A stretch of 64,000 nt of DNA. Origin: Monilinia fructicola. Its lineage: Eukaryota > Ascomycota > Leotiomycetes > Helotiales > Sclerotiniaceae. Location of the stretch: contig VICG01000006.1 of the NCBI GenBank assembly GCA_008692225.1, positions 439,501 through 503,500 of the forward strand. Direction: 5' to 3'. Positions within the stretch are counted from its first letter, which is position 1, and every line of letters starts with the position of its first letter. Below the pieces are notes generated by a model. It saw nothing but the letters and a program-made list of their open reading frames with translations. It did not search any database and was not told where the DNA came from. Position numbers and translations under genes: made by a program. Below are positions 37,829 to 48,865 of the stretch, piece by piece.

Positions 37829-40800
37829 ATGGTGAACTCTTTTCTTCGTTGTGTTTTTACGGCTCTAGTTCTATCCTTATCAGTATGTAAACATTCTTTT
37901 TTGTGATTGCTACTCTGTATTCAATTGGCTTATTGGCTCTTTCGATAGTTTACTTGTTCCGGAGCGCATTCGGCGGGCCGTTCTGTCCTACCAAGGGCAA
38001 ATACATGGTCCTATGTGGGCTGCTACAGGTAAATACCTACGTTGTTGTATTGCCAAGCATACCTTTCATATCATTCAAACTTCACATTTTTGATGACGGA
38101 AATTCCAATCGAAGGTACATGGGGCCATTCAGGGATGGAACATCGATGGACTTGCATTTCTTACCCTTCCGTCACTCTGCTCCAGATCGCTGGCATGTCG
38201 CAATATTTGCAGAAAGCTGGCAAATTAGTATGCGACGCTGGTCTCAATATGATCCTGTGTAACAAGTCACATTCATTCTAATTTACGAAATGCTGGATAT
38301 GTAGGACTCGGTTAGGTAGTTCACGTGATCGAGAATCACAAGTTCCTAATTCCTACTCACTCTTTGTCGGGACGCCGTGACACAACCGGGTATATCGAGT
38401 GGATATCGTCCTTCACATTATTCTTTCCACATTCTTACTACGTTGCTTGAATAATCCCCATATAGAACTTCACTGATTCGCTGTCGATTATAGCGACAAT
38501 GTGGGTGCTCGTACCCTCACTACTAATGTAGCAACTACGGGAGGAGGGGCTGCTTTAACAGTGGAGATTTGCGAATCTACATGTCAAAGCTTAGGTTACG
38601 TACTTGCCGGAGTCGAATACTCAACAGAATGTTGTAAGTTGTAAGCCCTTATTAGTCCTGTAGCCAAGTTTTAACAACCACAAGACTGCGGCAACAACTT
38701 CAGTGGCGGAGGCCCAGCTATTGATGGTGAAGCTGGTTGTAATATGCCTTGTGCTGGAAACATAAGTGAGGTCTGTGGAGGTGCAAGCCGCTTGAGCGTG
38801 TATGATCTGAACAATGCCATCATCTCGCTTCCAACCCTCACGACCAGTTCTATCTCAGTTCCTACTTTCACAGGCGCACCAACTGGATGGGCACCTCTTG
38901 GGTGCTACAATGATAGCGTGAATGCGCGTACCCTCAACACGCAGATTTATTCCATTGCTGGGACTTCCATGAGCGTCGATGCATGTCTTTCTGCATGCAT
39001 TTTCGGAGGTTACAAACTTTCGGGCGTCGAGTATGGCAGTGAATGTTACTGCGGCCACGAGATAGAGAATTATGGCGCCGTAGCCACGGGCTGTACCATG
39101 GCATGTACTGGAAATTCGACCGAATTCTGCGGAGGGTAAATTAAATTCCTTATTTTTCTCCGAAAGCCTTTCTCGATAGGCAATCACTGACTCCTAGGAA
39201 CTATAGGCCCGGGAGGTTGAATGTGTACAATTACACCGCAACGACTTTGCCCCCTACCCCAACACCTACCTCAACTAGTGTGACTGTTCCTTCAGCAACG
39301 ATCGCAGATCTTCCCGAAGGATGGATCTACAAAGGTTGTTGGGTTGATCGAGCTCTTGGTCGTGGTAGTATCCTCTCAGTTAATCTGCCTAACGATGCTA
39401 ATATGACTGTGGAATCCTGCATCCAAAACTGTATCACAGCAGGGTATAATATAGCTGGAATGGAATATTATACACAATGTTATTGCGACTCCGCAGTCAT
39501 CAATCTGGGAGCCTTGGCATCCTCCGATGGCCAATGTAACACTCCGTGTGGCGGAAATACAAAGGAGATGTGTGGAGGGGGGGATAGAATGAGCATTTAT
39601 TCAAATCAGACGAATATGACCGTGTTACCATTACCAGTGATACAGAATACGAGTTTACCAGGCAATTGGGAATATAAGGGTTGTCTCACGTATGTGCAAC
39701 TTCCAATTTCAATTTACTAGTCTCATATGACGTGCCTGTATTGTTATACAAGAGGTCAGAGCTGACTTCCATGCAGGGACAGTGCTGTAAATAGGGTTTT
39801 TCCCTATCAAATTTCTTTTCCAGATAACAACACGGCCACGAATTGTCTTACTTTGTGTTCAGATTATGGATATGGTGCCGGGGGAATGGAGTACTCGGAT
39901 GAATGCTGTAAGTTTCATTCCAGTCCACCCTACCATCCTATTTTAATGGGCAATGAACCATATCTACAAAGTGCGGGGTATTCTGAACTAAACTAGCTAT
40001 CACTTTATTCTACTTCATACTGACTCCATTGACAGTTTGTGGAGATGCACAGAATGTAATTGACCATAGCGCCACCTTTGTCTCTGATTCTAAGTGCATC
40101 AACCTGTGTACTGGTGACCGAAACACATACGTATGCTTGAACCCCATTATCCAAATTTACCTTCTTATCATTCCCTGATCTGCAATTACTTATTTCCCAT
40201 ATTACAGTGTGGAGGACCAGACCTGATATCATACTACGTCTGGACAGGAATACCTCTTAACAGCTGGACGTTTCAGAGTGGAAATGCTGCTGGGAGATAC
40301 GAATTCCTCATTGGAGGCAGGTCACACGGTGGTCAAAACTTCCCCTCAAACAAAAGACTAACAAAATAATAGGTCCAATTATCCCACTTACATCTACCCC
40401 TGGTATAAATGGCAAAATTTCCTTCCTAGAGAAGTTTGGAACGGAGCCTGCGAACAACAGTACTGGTGCTTATGAGCTTGACCTTACGCTAATTGACAAT
40501 TTCACGGCAGCATGGCGACCCATGCACGTGAAGACTGATGTCTTCTGCTCTGCTAGTATCGTTCTCCCTGATCGTCTTGGTCGTCAAATTAATATCGGTG
40601 GATGGGCACTTCCCTCAACCATAGGTGTACGCTTCTATACTCCCGATGGACGACCAGGAGAATGGAGCAAAAATGATTGGGAAGAGAATTATGAAGAGGT
40701 CGGCTTGCAAGTCGGTAGATGGTACCCTTCAGCGATGGTTATGGCCAATGGAAGTATCCTCGTAGTAGGTGGCGAGCAAGGTTCAAATGGGGCACCTGTT

Positions 40801-42029
40801 CCTTCGCTTGAAATTATTCCTCGGCCGGCGGGAGCAGGCGTCCTCTATTGCGACTATTTGGATCGTACTGATCCGTATAATTTATATCCATATCTCGCGG
40901 TCCTCCCCTCAGGAGGTATCTTTATTGCATATTACAACGAGGCGAGAATTTTGGATGAGGTTACTTTGCAAACTAATAAAGTTTTGCCCAATATTCCTGC
41001 TGCGGTCAATAACTTCTTGGGTGGTAGAACATACCCCATGGAGGGTACTGCTGTATTGATGCCACAGAGTGCGCCTTATACAGATCCGCTTACTGTCATG
41101 ATATGTGGAGGAAGCACGCCAGGTCCAGAAATTGCATTGGACAATTGCGTATCACTCCAGCCCGAGGTAGCTGGTGCGAATTGGACGATTGAGCGCATGG
41201 TAATCAGTCGGCACCATATTTTCTCTGGGACAAATCCGCTAATCATGAGCCTTAGCCTTCAAAAAGAGTAATCTCAAGCATGGTAGCCCTCCCTGATGGC
41301 ACTTTCCTCATCATAAACGGTGCTCAGCAAGGATTTGCCGGCTTTGGACTTGCCTCTGAGCCCAACCTCAACGCAGTACTCTATGATCCTTCCAAGCCCG
41401 TGAATTCCCGCATGTCTTCCATGGCGAATACAACTATCGATCGACTTTACCACAATGAGGCTGTACTTGTTCCCGATGGTAGAGTATTAGTAACAGGTAG
41501 TGATCCTGAAGACACTCGATTCCCCCAAGAATACCGCGTTGAAGTCTTTTTGCCTCCCTATCTATTGAACGGTGCCACCCAACCAAACTTCACTCTAGCA
41601 AATGGTAATGATTTTGGCTACGGGGACGTAATAACCATCAATGCTATCCTTCACCAAGGCACCCCATCCACCGTCCGCATCTCACTCATGGCCGCTGTAG
41701 GTGCCACCCACGGAAATTCCTTTGGCCAACGAACATTCTTCCCGGCCTTCACCTGCTCTGGCACAGCGGCAAGTGCCCATTGCACCATTACGACCCCACC
41801 CAATGCTCATGTTTATCCACCCAGTTGGGCAATGCTTTTTGTATTGGATGATGGAACGCCGAGTGTAGGGCAATGGGTGAGGATTGGAGGGGACCCAGCG
41901 AGATTGGGAGAATGGCCGAATTTTCCGGATTTCACGCTTCCAGGGGTTGGGCCCACTGTCGGTGCTGGAGGTGTAGTGAATGCGGGGTTAAATATTACGG
42001 CGGTGGGAAATGTTACGAGGAAGGTATGA
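37829..42029 (+). CDS. Secreted four-WSC-domain copper radical oxidase (glyoxal oxidase type)
   Basis: Ten exons: 37829-37882, 37949-38028, 38494-38633, 38685-39135, 39198-39689, 39777-39907, 40036-40130, 40208-40316, 40373-41199 and 41256-42029; 1,050 residues. Exon 1 encodes an 18-residue signal peptide core. Four Cys-rich WSC carbohydrate-binding domains follow (about 38-125, 159-245, 283-375, 398-485), each with a GC(Y/W/L) start, a CYC- or CFC-type centre and a CGG or CTG near the end. The C-terminal half is a kelch-type glyoxal oxidase. By comparison with the wood-rot enzyme the crosslinked pair would be C576 and Y635 (RWYPS), with axial Y858, H859 (RLYHNEA) and H945 ([10 protein letters not shown]), so the copper site is complete. 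It should oxidise aldehydes and release H2O2 at polysaccharide surfaces. Intron 8 is of the GC-AG type and intron 2 is 465 nt. Confidence 0.93.
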
Positions 42030-42769
42030 GGGTATGAGAAATTGAGTCATTGGCGGGAGGAGTGATCATTCTTTTGCAGAGTTGATGTTGCGGGTGTTGG
42101 TCTTGCAAGGTGAGCGAGTGGATAGTGAAGGGGCATGGTGAAGGGGCGGGTTCTCATTGTTTTTTATTTTCCATAGTAGCTTGCTAGGTATATAGTAGCA
42201 ATCGAACATAGATAGTCTTTTCTAGAACAAACCTCGATAGGGTGATTTTGCAGGACTCAGTGAGCCTAGATATCGAGAGATTATCAAAGTATTCAAGGTA
42301 ATGTGTGCGTGATGTTCTCATGGCCGATGGAAAATTATCAGTCATATTTAACACAGTGGAAGAAAACTTGAATGTTGAGATGAGATTGGCCATTCAAATG
42401 GTTTCAGATGTTCCTAATTGTTTGACATATTGGCATCCTTAATCCCCAATCCGAATCAAAACTATACTAAAATGCACGGTTCTAGTTGACGAGCGTTTTG
42501 TAGAGGTTTATCAAGATCCTCCACATTAAAAGACTGACAAAATGACAGAGATAACAAGGGTCGTATACAGGAATGACGTAGTTTATTTTGAGTTTGTTTG
42601 TGGAGGAGATTTGCCGCATGACCGTCTTTTTTATGTGACTTTTCTGAAGATTATTCCATCTCGTTATAAGTATCATACAAACCAGTCGATCATATTCCCA
42701 TAAGCTGGCATGGGATGCTAGGCTTCTCGGAGTGGTACCTGTTCCCTGATGAATCAAACCATTTCACAT
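42030..42769. other. Intergenic between convergent genes
   Basis: 0.74 kb tail-to-tail space between the WSC-oxidase and SUV3. No coding signal seen. Confidence 0.5.
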
Positions 42770-45270
42770 CTAAATTTTGCTTGCCTCCACACTTGAAGAT
42801 ATCTCAGCATTTTCCGAAGCTTTGTCTTCCAGCATTGTTTCTGAATCCAAAGGTCTTTCAATATCTTCGGAAACCTCGTCCACCGAAAAGTCGTCATCTA
42901 CAGTAGCACCCTCTAACTCTTCCTGTTGCATTCTCTCGGGATCTAAAGCCATCAATAATTTATTATTCCTTTTCATTGCCTTCATCTTGGCTTTCTCTTG
43001 CCATTCGGCTTTAGCCAAACATAGATCAATCTTCTGCTCCACAAGCGCCTTGATGTGAAATGCTAGGGCCTGACTGTGGAATACACCTGTAAATCTGTAA
43101 CTTAGCCAGAGATACAGCGTAATAACTTTGTGTAGAGATTCAATACTGTGCACATAGTCTGACCTCTGTCTTTGGCGATCAAATGTATCGGGATCCACAT
43201 CTAGAAGGCCGAGACTGAGTTCCGGAATATCAAGAATATGACCACCAGTACTATCGGCTACACAACGAGCAAAGGCTTTCAATACCCCGACAACTCCAGG
43301 ATCGCGTAAGGAGACAGGGGCAGCGATGAAGATAAGACGGTCTCGAATGGTAAGGTTGAATTCCTGGATGACATCTGAGATTCCAATCTGATCTTTGAGT
43401 TTACACAGATGAAATTGGCTACTCAAAGAACCAATGTCGTGTAGTCGCAGCATAATATAGCTGAATGGCGTTTCTTTGGGGAAATACTCGGCAAAACGTT
43501 CTATAACACTTGCCGGAGGAAATATTCCGGCTGATGTCATTTGTACAGCATCTCTCGACATAGCTCGCGACAATACCCCGTAATCTTCCTGTCTGATGGT
43601 TGTGACAAGGCCAACAGGAGGCTCTGTCCGTATAGCTGGGGTGCCATCAGTGACATCAATCGGTCCAGCCTTGGCAGCATCATTCGCCGTCTTGTATCTT
43701 CCAGCTCGGCCAGCGATTTGTTTGATTTCTGACAGAGGGAGAGTCATGATATCTGTGCCATTATGCCTCGCTACGGATTCGAGAATGACACGTTTGATAC
43801 TTAGATTCAAACCCATACCAATTGCGTTGCTGGCGACTAGAAAATCGTATTCATTGTCTGGATCATTGAATAAAGCGGCCTGTAAAGCACGGGTTTCGGG
43901 GGGCAATGATCCATAGACAATCGCGCATCGTTTACCTTTGTGCTTTGCCTCAATTCGGTTTTTCATGGCATGGATTTTCATCCTAGAGAACAAGATGACA
44001 GCGTCTCCTTTTTGTAGTTTGCTGATAGCTACGGAATCCGCACCAGGGCCGCGCGCCCCGCCATTAAGACTTGTTTTCATTACCTCTAACTTTCCAAGTC
44101 TCTCATAGTTATGTATGACTAACTTATCTCCCATCATTGCACATAACTGTTTTATCAGATCCGTCGTTCGCACTTCACCACAAAGGTGGACTTCCTTGGC
44201 TTGCACGCCAAGTACTGCTTGGGTCCATGCCCACCCACGTTCCTCATCTCCGATCATCTGAATTTCGTCTATAACTGCTACATCGACCTTGGTATTCAGA
44301 GGTACCATCTCCACAGTACAGCTCTTCATCAGATCCTTCTCACCTTCAGGCACACGTCGTTCCTCTCCCGTAATTAGAGAGCATGCTTTTCCCTTCGCAT
44401 TAAATCTCGTATAAACTTCATGGGCTAGCAATCTGAGGGGCCCAGCATATATACCACTTTGCGCTGCCTCAAGCCTTTGAAGAGCATGATATGTTTTACC
44501 AGAATTTGTGGGTCCAACGTGTAGATGGAAGGTCCTTTGCATCGCTCGTGTCGCTGGATACCACTCAATTGGAAAACGAAAATCTGCCAACCTTTTGTGA
44601 TTTGAAAGATCTTTTTCCGAGAACCTGCCAGAGAGTGTGAAGCCTGTAAATGCATGTTTGATTTCGTCCTCTAAGCCTTTAATGTCCTTTGCAATATATG
44701 CGTCCTTAAGTTTGGCAAATATAGGGTTTGAGATTTTATCAATTTCGCCTCGTTGGGTAGCTCTTCTGCTGGCTGCTGCTAACTCCTTCTCAAACTTCTC
44801 AAACTTGCTTTCGAACTCCTCTTTACTTGACAGACCCCATCCTTTCAGTTCTGTGTCTCCTATAGGTTTTTGGTCTATCGTCCCATTGAGAAGTTTTTTT
44901 TTCAGAAACTTAGCCTCTTTCAATATCAAGCCTTCAAACTTTTGGAACTGGGTTCTGGCCCGCCCCTGCGTATCGTTTCGCAGTCCAGGTCCTCCATACG
45001 AACTTCCTGCGCGGTCATCTGAAACTTCGTAGGACGATCTCCCTGAATAACGACTCGAATGCTAGAAAGTTTGACAGTAAGTAAAGATGGAGAGACTAAA
45101 GGCAGCAGTATAGATGTTATATATACCTTCTTCTTTTGAGGCGCCCTCGCCACAGGGCTCGACTGATGGAAACTTCTACCATAAGGTCTGGGAGGTGAAG
45201 GTCTCAGCCATATCAAACTGCGAAATGCACAGAACGTACATTTTCCAGACCTTCTGCTGACCAATGTCAT
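42770..45270 (-). CDS. SUV3: Mitochondrial ATP-dependent RNA helicase Suv3
   Basis: RNA helicase of the mitochondrial degradosome, which works with the exonuclease Dss1 in RNA turnover. Exon 1 is 45270-45127 and exon 2 45061-42770, together 811 residues. The first 48 residues are basic and hydroxylated (MTLVSRRSGKCTFCAFRSLI), as in a mitochondrial presequence. Helicase motifs: HVGPTNSGKT (motif I, about 229-238), GPLRLLAHEV (Ia), VIDEIQMI (II, about 311-318), CGEVRTTDLI, and QIAGRAGRY (VI). The C-terminus is Asp/Glu/Ser-rich. The join of exon 1 to exon 2 (PQKKK-HSSRYS) is in phase 0. The ATG at 45270 is used because no upstream ATG is in frame. Divergent from the R-SNARE gene. Confidence 0.95.
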
Positions 45271-45675
45271 CACAGCAGTAGTGCAGCGCAATTGTATGCG
45301 ATTCTGGGTAGTATGTATCGATATCGAGTATGGTAATTTATTTTTTGTGATTAGGTAAGCTTGAAAGATGCATTAGAGTCTTGGCATCGGCCGCAGTCAC
45401 ATTAGTTCTAGCTCAGGTTTCGGCATCATTGTACTTCCCTACTCTTGTTAATCTTACATCCGCGTCAATACTTGTAATTCAATTGAATTTTGACCAACTT
45501 CACGATTATCTTCTTTCAAACGCCAATACTCACTCACTCATTGCTACGCAATCATTGGTTTCAACTCCATCAAATACTAGACTCTAACATCTCTCAAATC
45601 ATAATCCGCAAGACTCATAACTGTTTGCGCATTGAGGAAGAGTCGGGTATTCCAATTACCAAGCCAAATTCAAGA
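45271..45675. promoter_or_regulatory. Divergent promoter region, SUV3 / R-SNARE
   Basis: 405 bp between start codons on opposite strands, so both promoters are expected here. No clear TATA box or named binding site. A plus-strand frame at 45381-45587 lies in this leader and looks like chance. Confidence 0.4.
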
Positions 45676-46465
45676 ATGGCCTCGTCATCCACACCACCAA
45701 CTCCTCTTCTCTAGTAAGTTTACATCTTCCGCCCAGCTTCCCTAGTTATGCGCTAACATACCCAGTTCCTGCATCTCTCATAATACCACCATCCTCGCTG
45801 AGCATACTGCATCTGCCGCGTCCCAAACCTCCTCCCTAGCCTCCCTTGTCCTCCCGAAAATCAAACATGACGAGCCACAAAAGTTAACATACACACACAA
45901 TAACTCTTTTATTCATTACATTGCATCCGCGCCTTCCGAGTATCCTGCATCTGAATCTTCTGCCGGCGGACTAACATTCCTCGTAATCTCGGACTCTTCT
46001 CTCGGCCGTCGCATACCATTTGGTTTCCTTTTCGAGATCAAAAAACGCTTCTTCAAATCGTTCCCAACTGCTACTACAGACTTTTCTGATTTAGGAAGCT
46101 ATGGTGCTGGATCTTTCAACTCGGAGCTGAAGAAGTTGATGGTGGAATATGGGACGACTCAGGGTGGCAAAGACGATGCGATCAAGAACGTCCAAGGAGA
46201 AATCGACAATGTGCGAGGAATTATGAGCCAGAATATCGAGACTCTCTTGGAGAGAGGTGAGAGAATTGATCTGCTGGTCGACAAAACGGATAGACTCGGT
46301 GGGAGCGCATCCGAATTCAGGATTAGGAGCAGGGGATTGCGTAGGGAGATGTGGTGGAAGAATGTCAAGTTGATGGTACTCTTGACTGCAGTGATCATCT
46401 TCTTGATCTATTTGTTTGTTGGATTTGGATGTGGATTGCCGGGCTGGCAAAAGTGCGTTGGATAA
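45676..46465 (+). CDS. Longin R-SNARE, VAMP7/Nyv1-like
   Basis: R-SNARE for fusion at the vacuole or endosome. Exon 1 is 45676-45713 and exon 2 45766-46465, 245 residues in all; the join gives LLYSCISHNTTILAEHT, the start of a longin domain (about 10-125). The SNARE motif lies at about 150-205, with NIETLLERGERIDLL carrying the zero-layer Arg, followed by the juxtamembrane MWWKN and a C-terminal membrane helix (about 213-236, MVLLTAVIIFLIYLFVGFG) and a short luminal tail. The longin plus SNARE plus tail-anchor order is that of VAMP7 and Nyv1 rather than Snc-type VAMPs. Which of the two names fits better cannot be told by eye. Confidence 0.93.
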
Positions 46466-46830
46466 AAGGGGTGAATTGCAGGAAGGAGGGTATAATATGA
46501 AAGAGAAAGCCAAACATTGGATTCAAAATCATTAGGACCGGGAATGATCAGGATTGGGACTTTATACCACGGATTGGAGTTTTGGAATGCGATTTTTTAG
46601 TATTCTAGTATAGGTATTGTTAATGAGTTAGTGGTCTCGCAATAACATCTCAATTTTAATTGCTTATATAATTGCGCGCCCAAGAAACACTTGAGACCCA
46701 ATAATAAACAAGACCAATGGCCAGTCGCAACTACTTGGATAGAATAACAACCCATATGGACAACCCATTCCATTGCATTTTCCTAAACCAAACTCCAGTC
46801 AATTATACACAACAATCCTTCAAGCTCTCC

Positions 46831-47458
46831 TCACAACTTCGCCTCTCTCTCCTCAACTCCACCACTCTCATACACATACCCCCTCGCTACTGGGCTCCCC
46901 GATCTCCAGACATCATTGCCATATTCAGATGTCATGACGCCTGAAGGCGCTTTCCTCAATTTATCTGTAAAGAATACTGGGTGACGCTTTGCAGGATCGA
47001 GAATGAACGTGCCGTTTTTTGTAGGATAGACAGGCAAAGGGAGACGAAGTGGGATAGGATGTGGATGTGATATGTGGTGGGAGGGCTTCAATCTGGGTCA
47101 TGGGAGGGGTGGAGATTGGGTAGGGAGTAGTGGAGATGGATGGAGATGGAGATGGGGAGGGGAGACAGGCTTGGTCTGTTGGTGGGTTTGTGGGGTGAGT
47201 TGAGGTTGTGGATGGGATCGGGACCTAGTGAGATAGATACTTGTGAGTGTGTACTCGGAGCGCCGGAGAAGGAAATGTGTACAAGATGATCAAACATACC
47301 GTGGGCCTTTTTGGTTGCAATGAAGAAATCATCTCGTCCTTATTTTTAGGTACAGCTGGAGCTGTATCAATCGATTCTCCATGCAATTGAGGGTTCCTCA
47401 ATGCAAGAGCCGGATGCGGCGCAAAAATTTGAGATATGGAATGGCGTAGGGGTGGCAT
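46831..47458 (-). CDS. Unrecognised small protein gene, frame conflict
   Basis: Two minus-strand pieces look coding. The first starts with ATG at 47458 (MPPLRHSISQIFAPHPALAL), has a presequence-like basic/hydroxylated start, and ends at a GTATGT donor near 47300. The second ends at 46831 and contains PVYPTKNGTFILDPAKRHPV and GNDVWRSGSPVARGYVYESG, which looks like a folded domain. Between them, about 47090-47225 is Pro/Ser/Thr-rich. With the natural acceptor (CACTAG at about 47222) exon 2 opens in a frame that does not reach the second piece without a one- or two-base shift. A further intron or a base error is possible. A mitochondrial protein is a guess from the N-terminus only. I do not recognise the family. 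Confidence 0.45.
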
Positions 47459-48660
47459 CTCAGATAAGGTATTCTAAGGTTACTCCACAAGCTTCTTATT
47501 TGGAAGGTTTTCTTTGTGCAGGTTTTTGCGAATTGCTAGAGGAGTATGATGGTTTTGTAAACTTTCACTTCGGATGATGGAAACTTCTAGAGAAAGAGAG
47601 GAATTCTTCAACTTTTATGATACTTTTTTAGAAGTAGATACTTTTGGAGGATTTTGATCATTATGTAGCTTACCTACCGAGGTGAGGAACCGGAAAATAT
47701 GTCTTAGATTGGAAATTTATGAAGTGTGGGGTAAGCATAAGCTCCAACTTTAAATGGACGTCTGTCATGGGTACGTACCGAGATATAGGGGCAATGCATA
47801 CCTGGGTAACGATGGTATCCCATATACTCTGTATACATCTATACGTTTGGGAAGGTGCTCGCCGCTCTGTATATGAGAGATGGGTATATCGAATGAGTCG
47901 TGGTGTTTGGGATGTTGTAGGACCTTGCAATTGTGCTCGTGGATACTTGCAAGCTGCTATATGTATCCGAGATCATGGGCCCAATGCAGCTTCCGCAGGC
48001 CCGAATCTGCTTTGGACATCTTGAAGTTTATGAATTGTTCAACGAAAAGTTGTGAGCTGCGAGCGCCGTGAAGAGAGGTTGCTCGGTAGTGATTCATGCT
48101 TGACTGTAGCCTCTACCGGGAATCTGTCCTGTAACACTTTGTCATGGGTGTCCTTAGAGCCAGCTGTTGAGTAACATTGCCATAAGAACGTACTTTTCAA
48201 CATTTTCCTCTTATCCTGTCTAAATGCTCTCTTACGCCCCTAGCCTCACTATCCTCAATACCAAAAGAGCTAATGTCTCGAGTGGATACTGTTCATTGGG
48301 ATGTCTGTGAAATTGATAGGCCGTATCATTCTCACTATCCCTATTGATACGTGATTTGGAGCAATAATGATTGAAGAATAAAGGTTGAGATCAACAGACA
48401 ATATATGACGCTGAAAGAGAATAACGCACTTCACGTGTAATTTTCAATTATACGAAGAGTAAGTAAACTATAGAGTCATTGGTCGTGGATCGTAAAACTC
48501 TGGAAACCTCACTAGAGCTACAAGTATGATTCGAAGACTCAATTCGATAAGTGATGAGTCTTTTCAAACCAGGATAAAGGTCATAGGTTGCATGAAACAA
48601 TTTCTTTTGGGCGGAAGATGGCCCAGGCCTACCAAAAACATTTCACCAGTAGATAAGAAA
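47459..48660. other. Intergenic, no gene supported
   Basis: 1.2 kb with no convincing coding frame. The 101-codon frame at 47719-48024 lacks signature and splice context. Confidence 0.45.
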
Positions 48661-48665
48661 TGTAG

Positions 48666-48673
48666 TATATATA
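48666..48673 (+). promoter_or_regulatory. TATA-like element upstream of candidate RNA
   Basis: TATATATA lies 25-32 bases before the base of the 48698 stem, the spacing at which TATA boxes set start sites of U6-type Pol III genes. This is suggestive only; the surrounding DNA is AT-rich. Confidence 0.35.
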
Positions 48674-48697
48674 CCATAATAACTGTGACTTCTTTCA

Positions 48698-48865
48698 CCA
48701 GATCGCACGGCGGTCAAACATACCTGTTTGATTCAGGACAACTGCGATCTGGCGGAGGAGTTAGCACGCCTGGCCCGAATCGAATCGAAAAAAACCCGTC
48801 CGGGGGTTTCCTCACGCCCCTCGAGGGGCGTTAGGTTTTGCCATTTTGATTCTTATTTTTTTTTT
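48698..48865 (+). ncRNA. Candidate structured RNA, possibly Pol III transcribed
   Basis: A GC-richer island in AT-rich DNA with nested complementarity. CCAGATCGCA at 48698-48707 pairs perfectly with TGCGATCTGG at 48743-48752 (10 bp) and encloses a CAAAC/GTTTG hairpin at 48715-48730. Downstream, AAACCC/GGGTTT at about 48792-48809 and the 18-base palindrome ACGCCCCTCGAGGGGCGT at 48814-48831 form two more hairpins. A ten-T run at 48856-48865 fits a Pol III terminator, and TATATATA lies 25 bases upstream. A TTAGCACGCCTGG word at about 48761-48773 is loosely A-box-like. It matches no RNA family I can name. It could also be a remnant of an inverted-repeat element. Confidence 0.35.

Noticed and set aside
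46091..46513. 140-codon frame antisense to the R-SNARE
   Set aside because: Covers the SNARE motif exactly on the wrong strand and has no family features.
48760..48800. tRNA or U6 snRNA at the candidate RNA
   Set aside because: The word TTAGCACGCCTGG resembles an A box and part of U6, but there is no cloverleaf, no proper B box and no U6 core sequence.
48526..48834. 102-codon plus-strand frame
   Set aside because: It runs through the palindromes of the candidate RNA and carries no protein signature; the hairpin pattern explains the sequence better.
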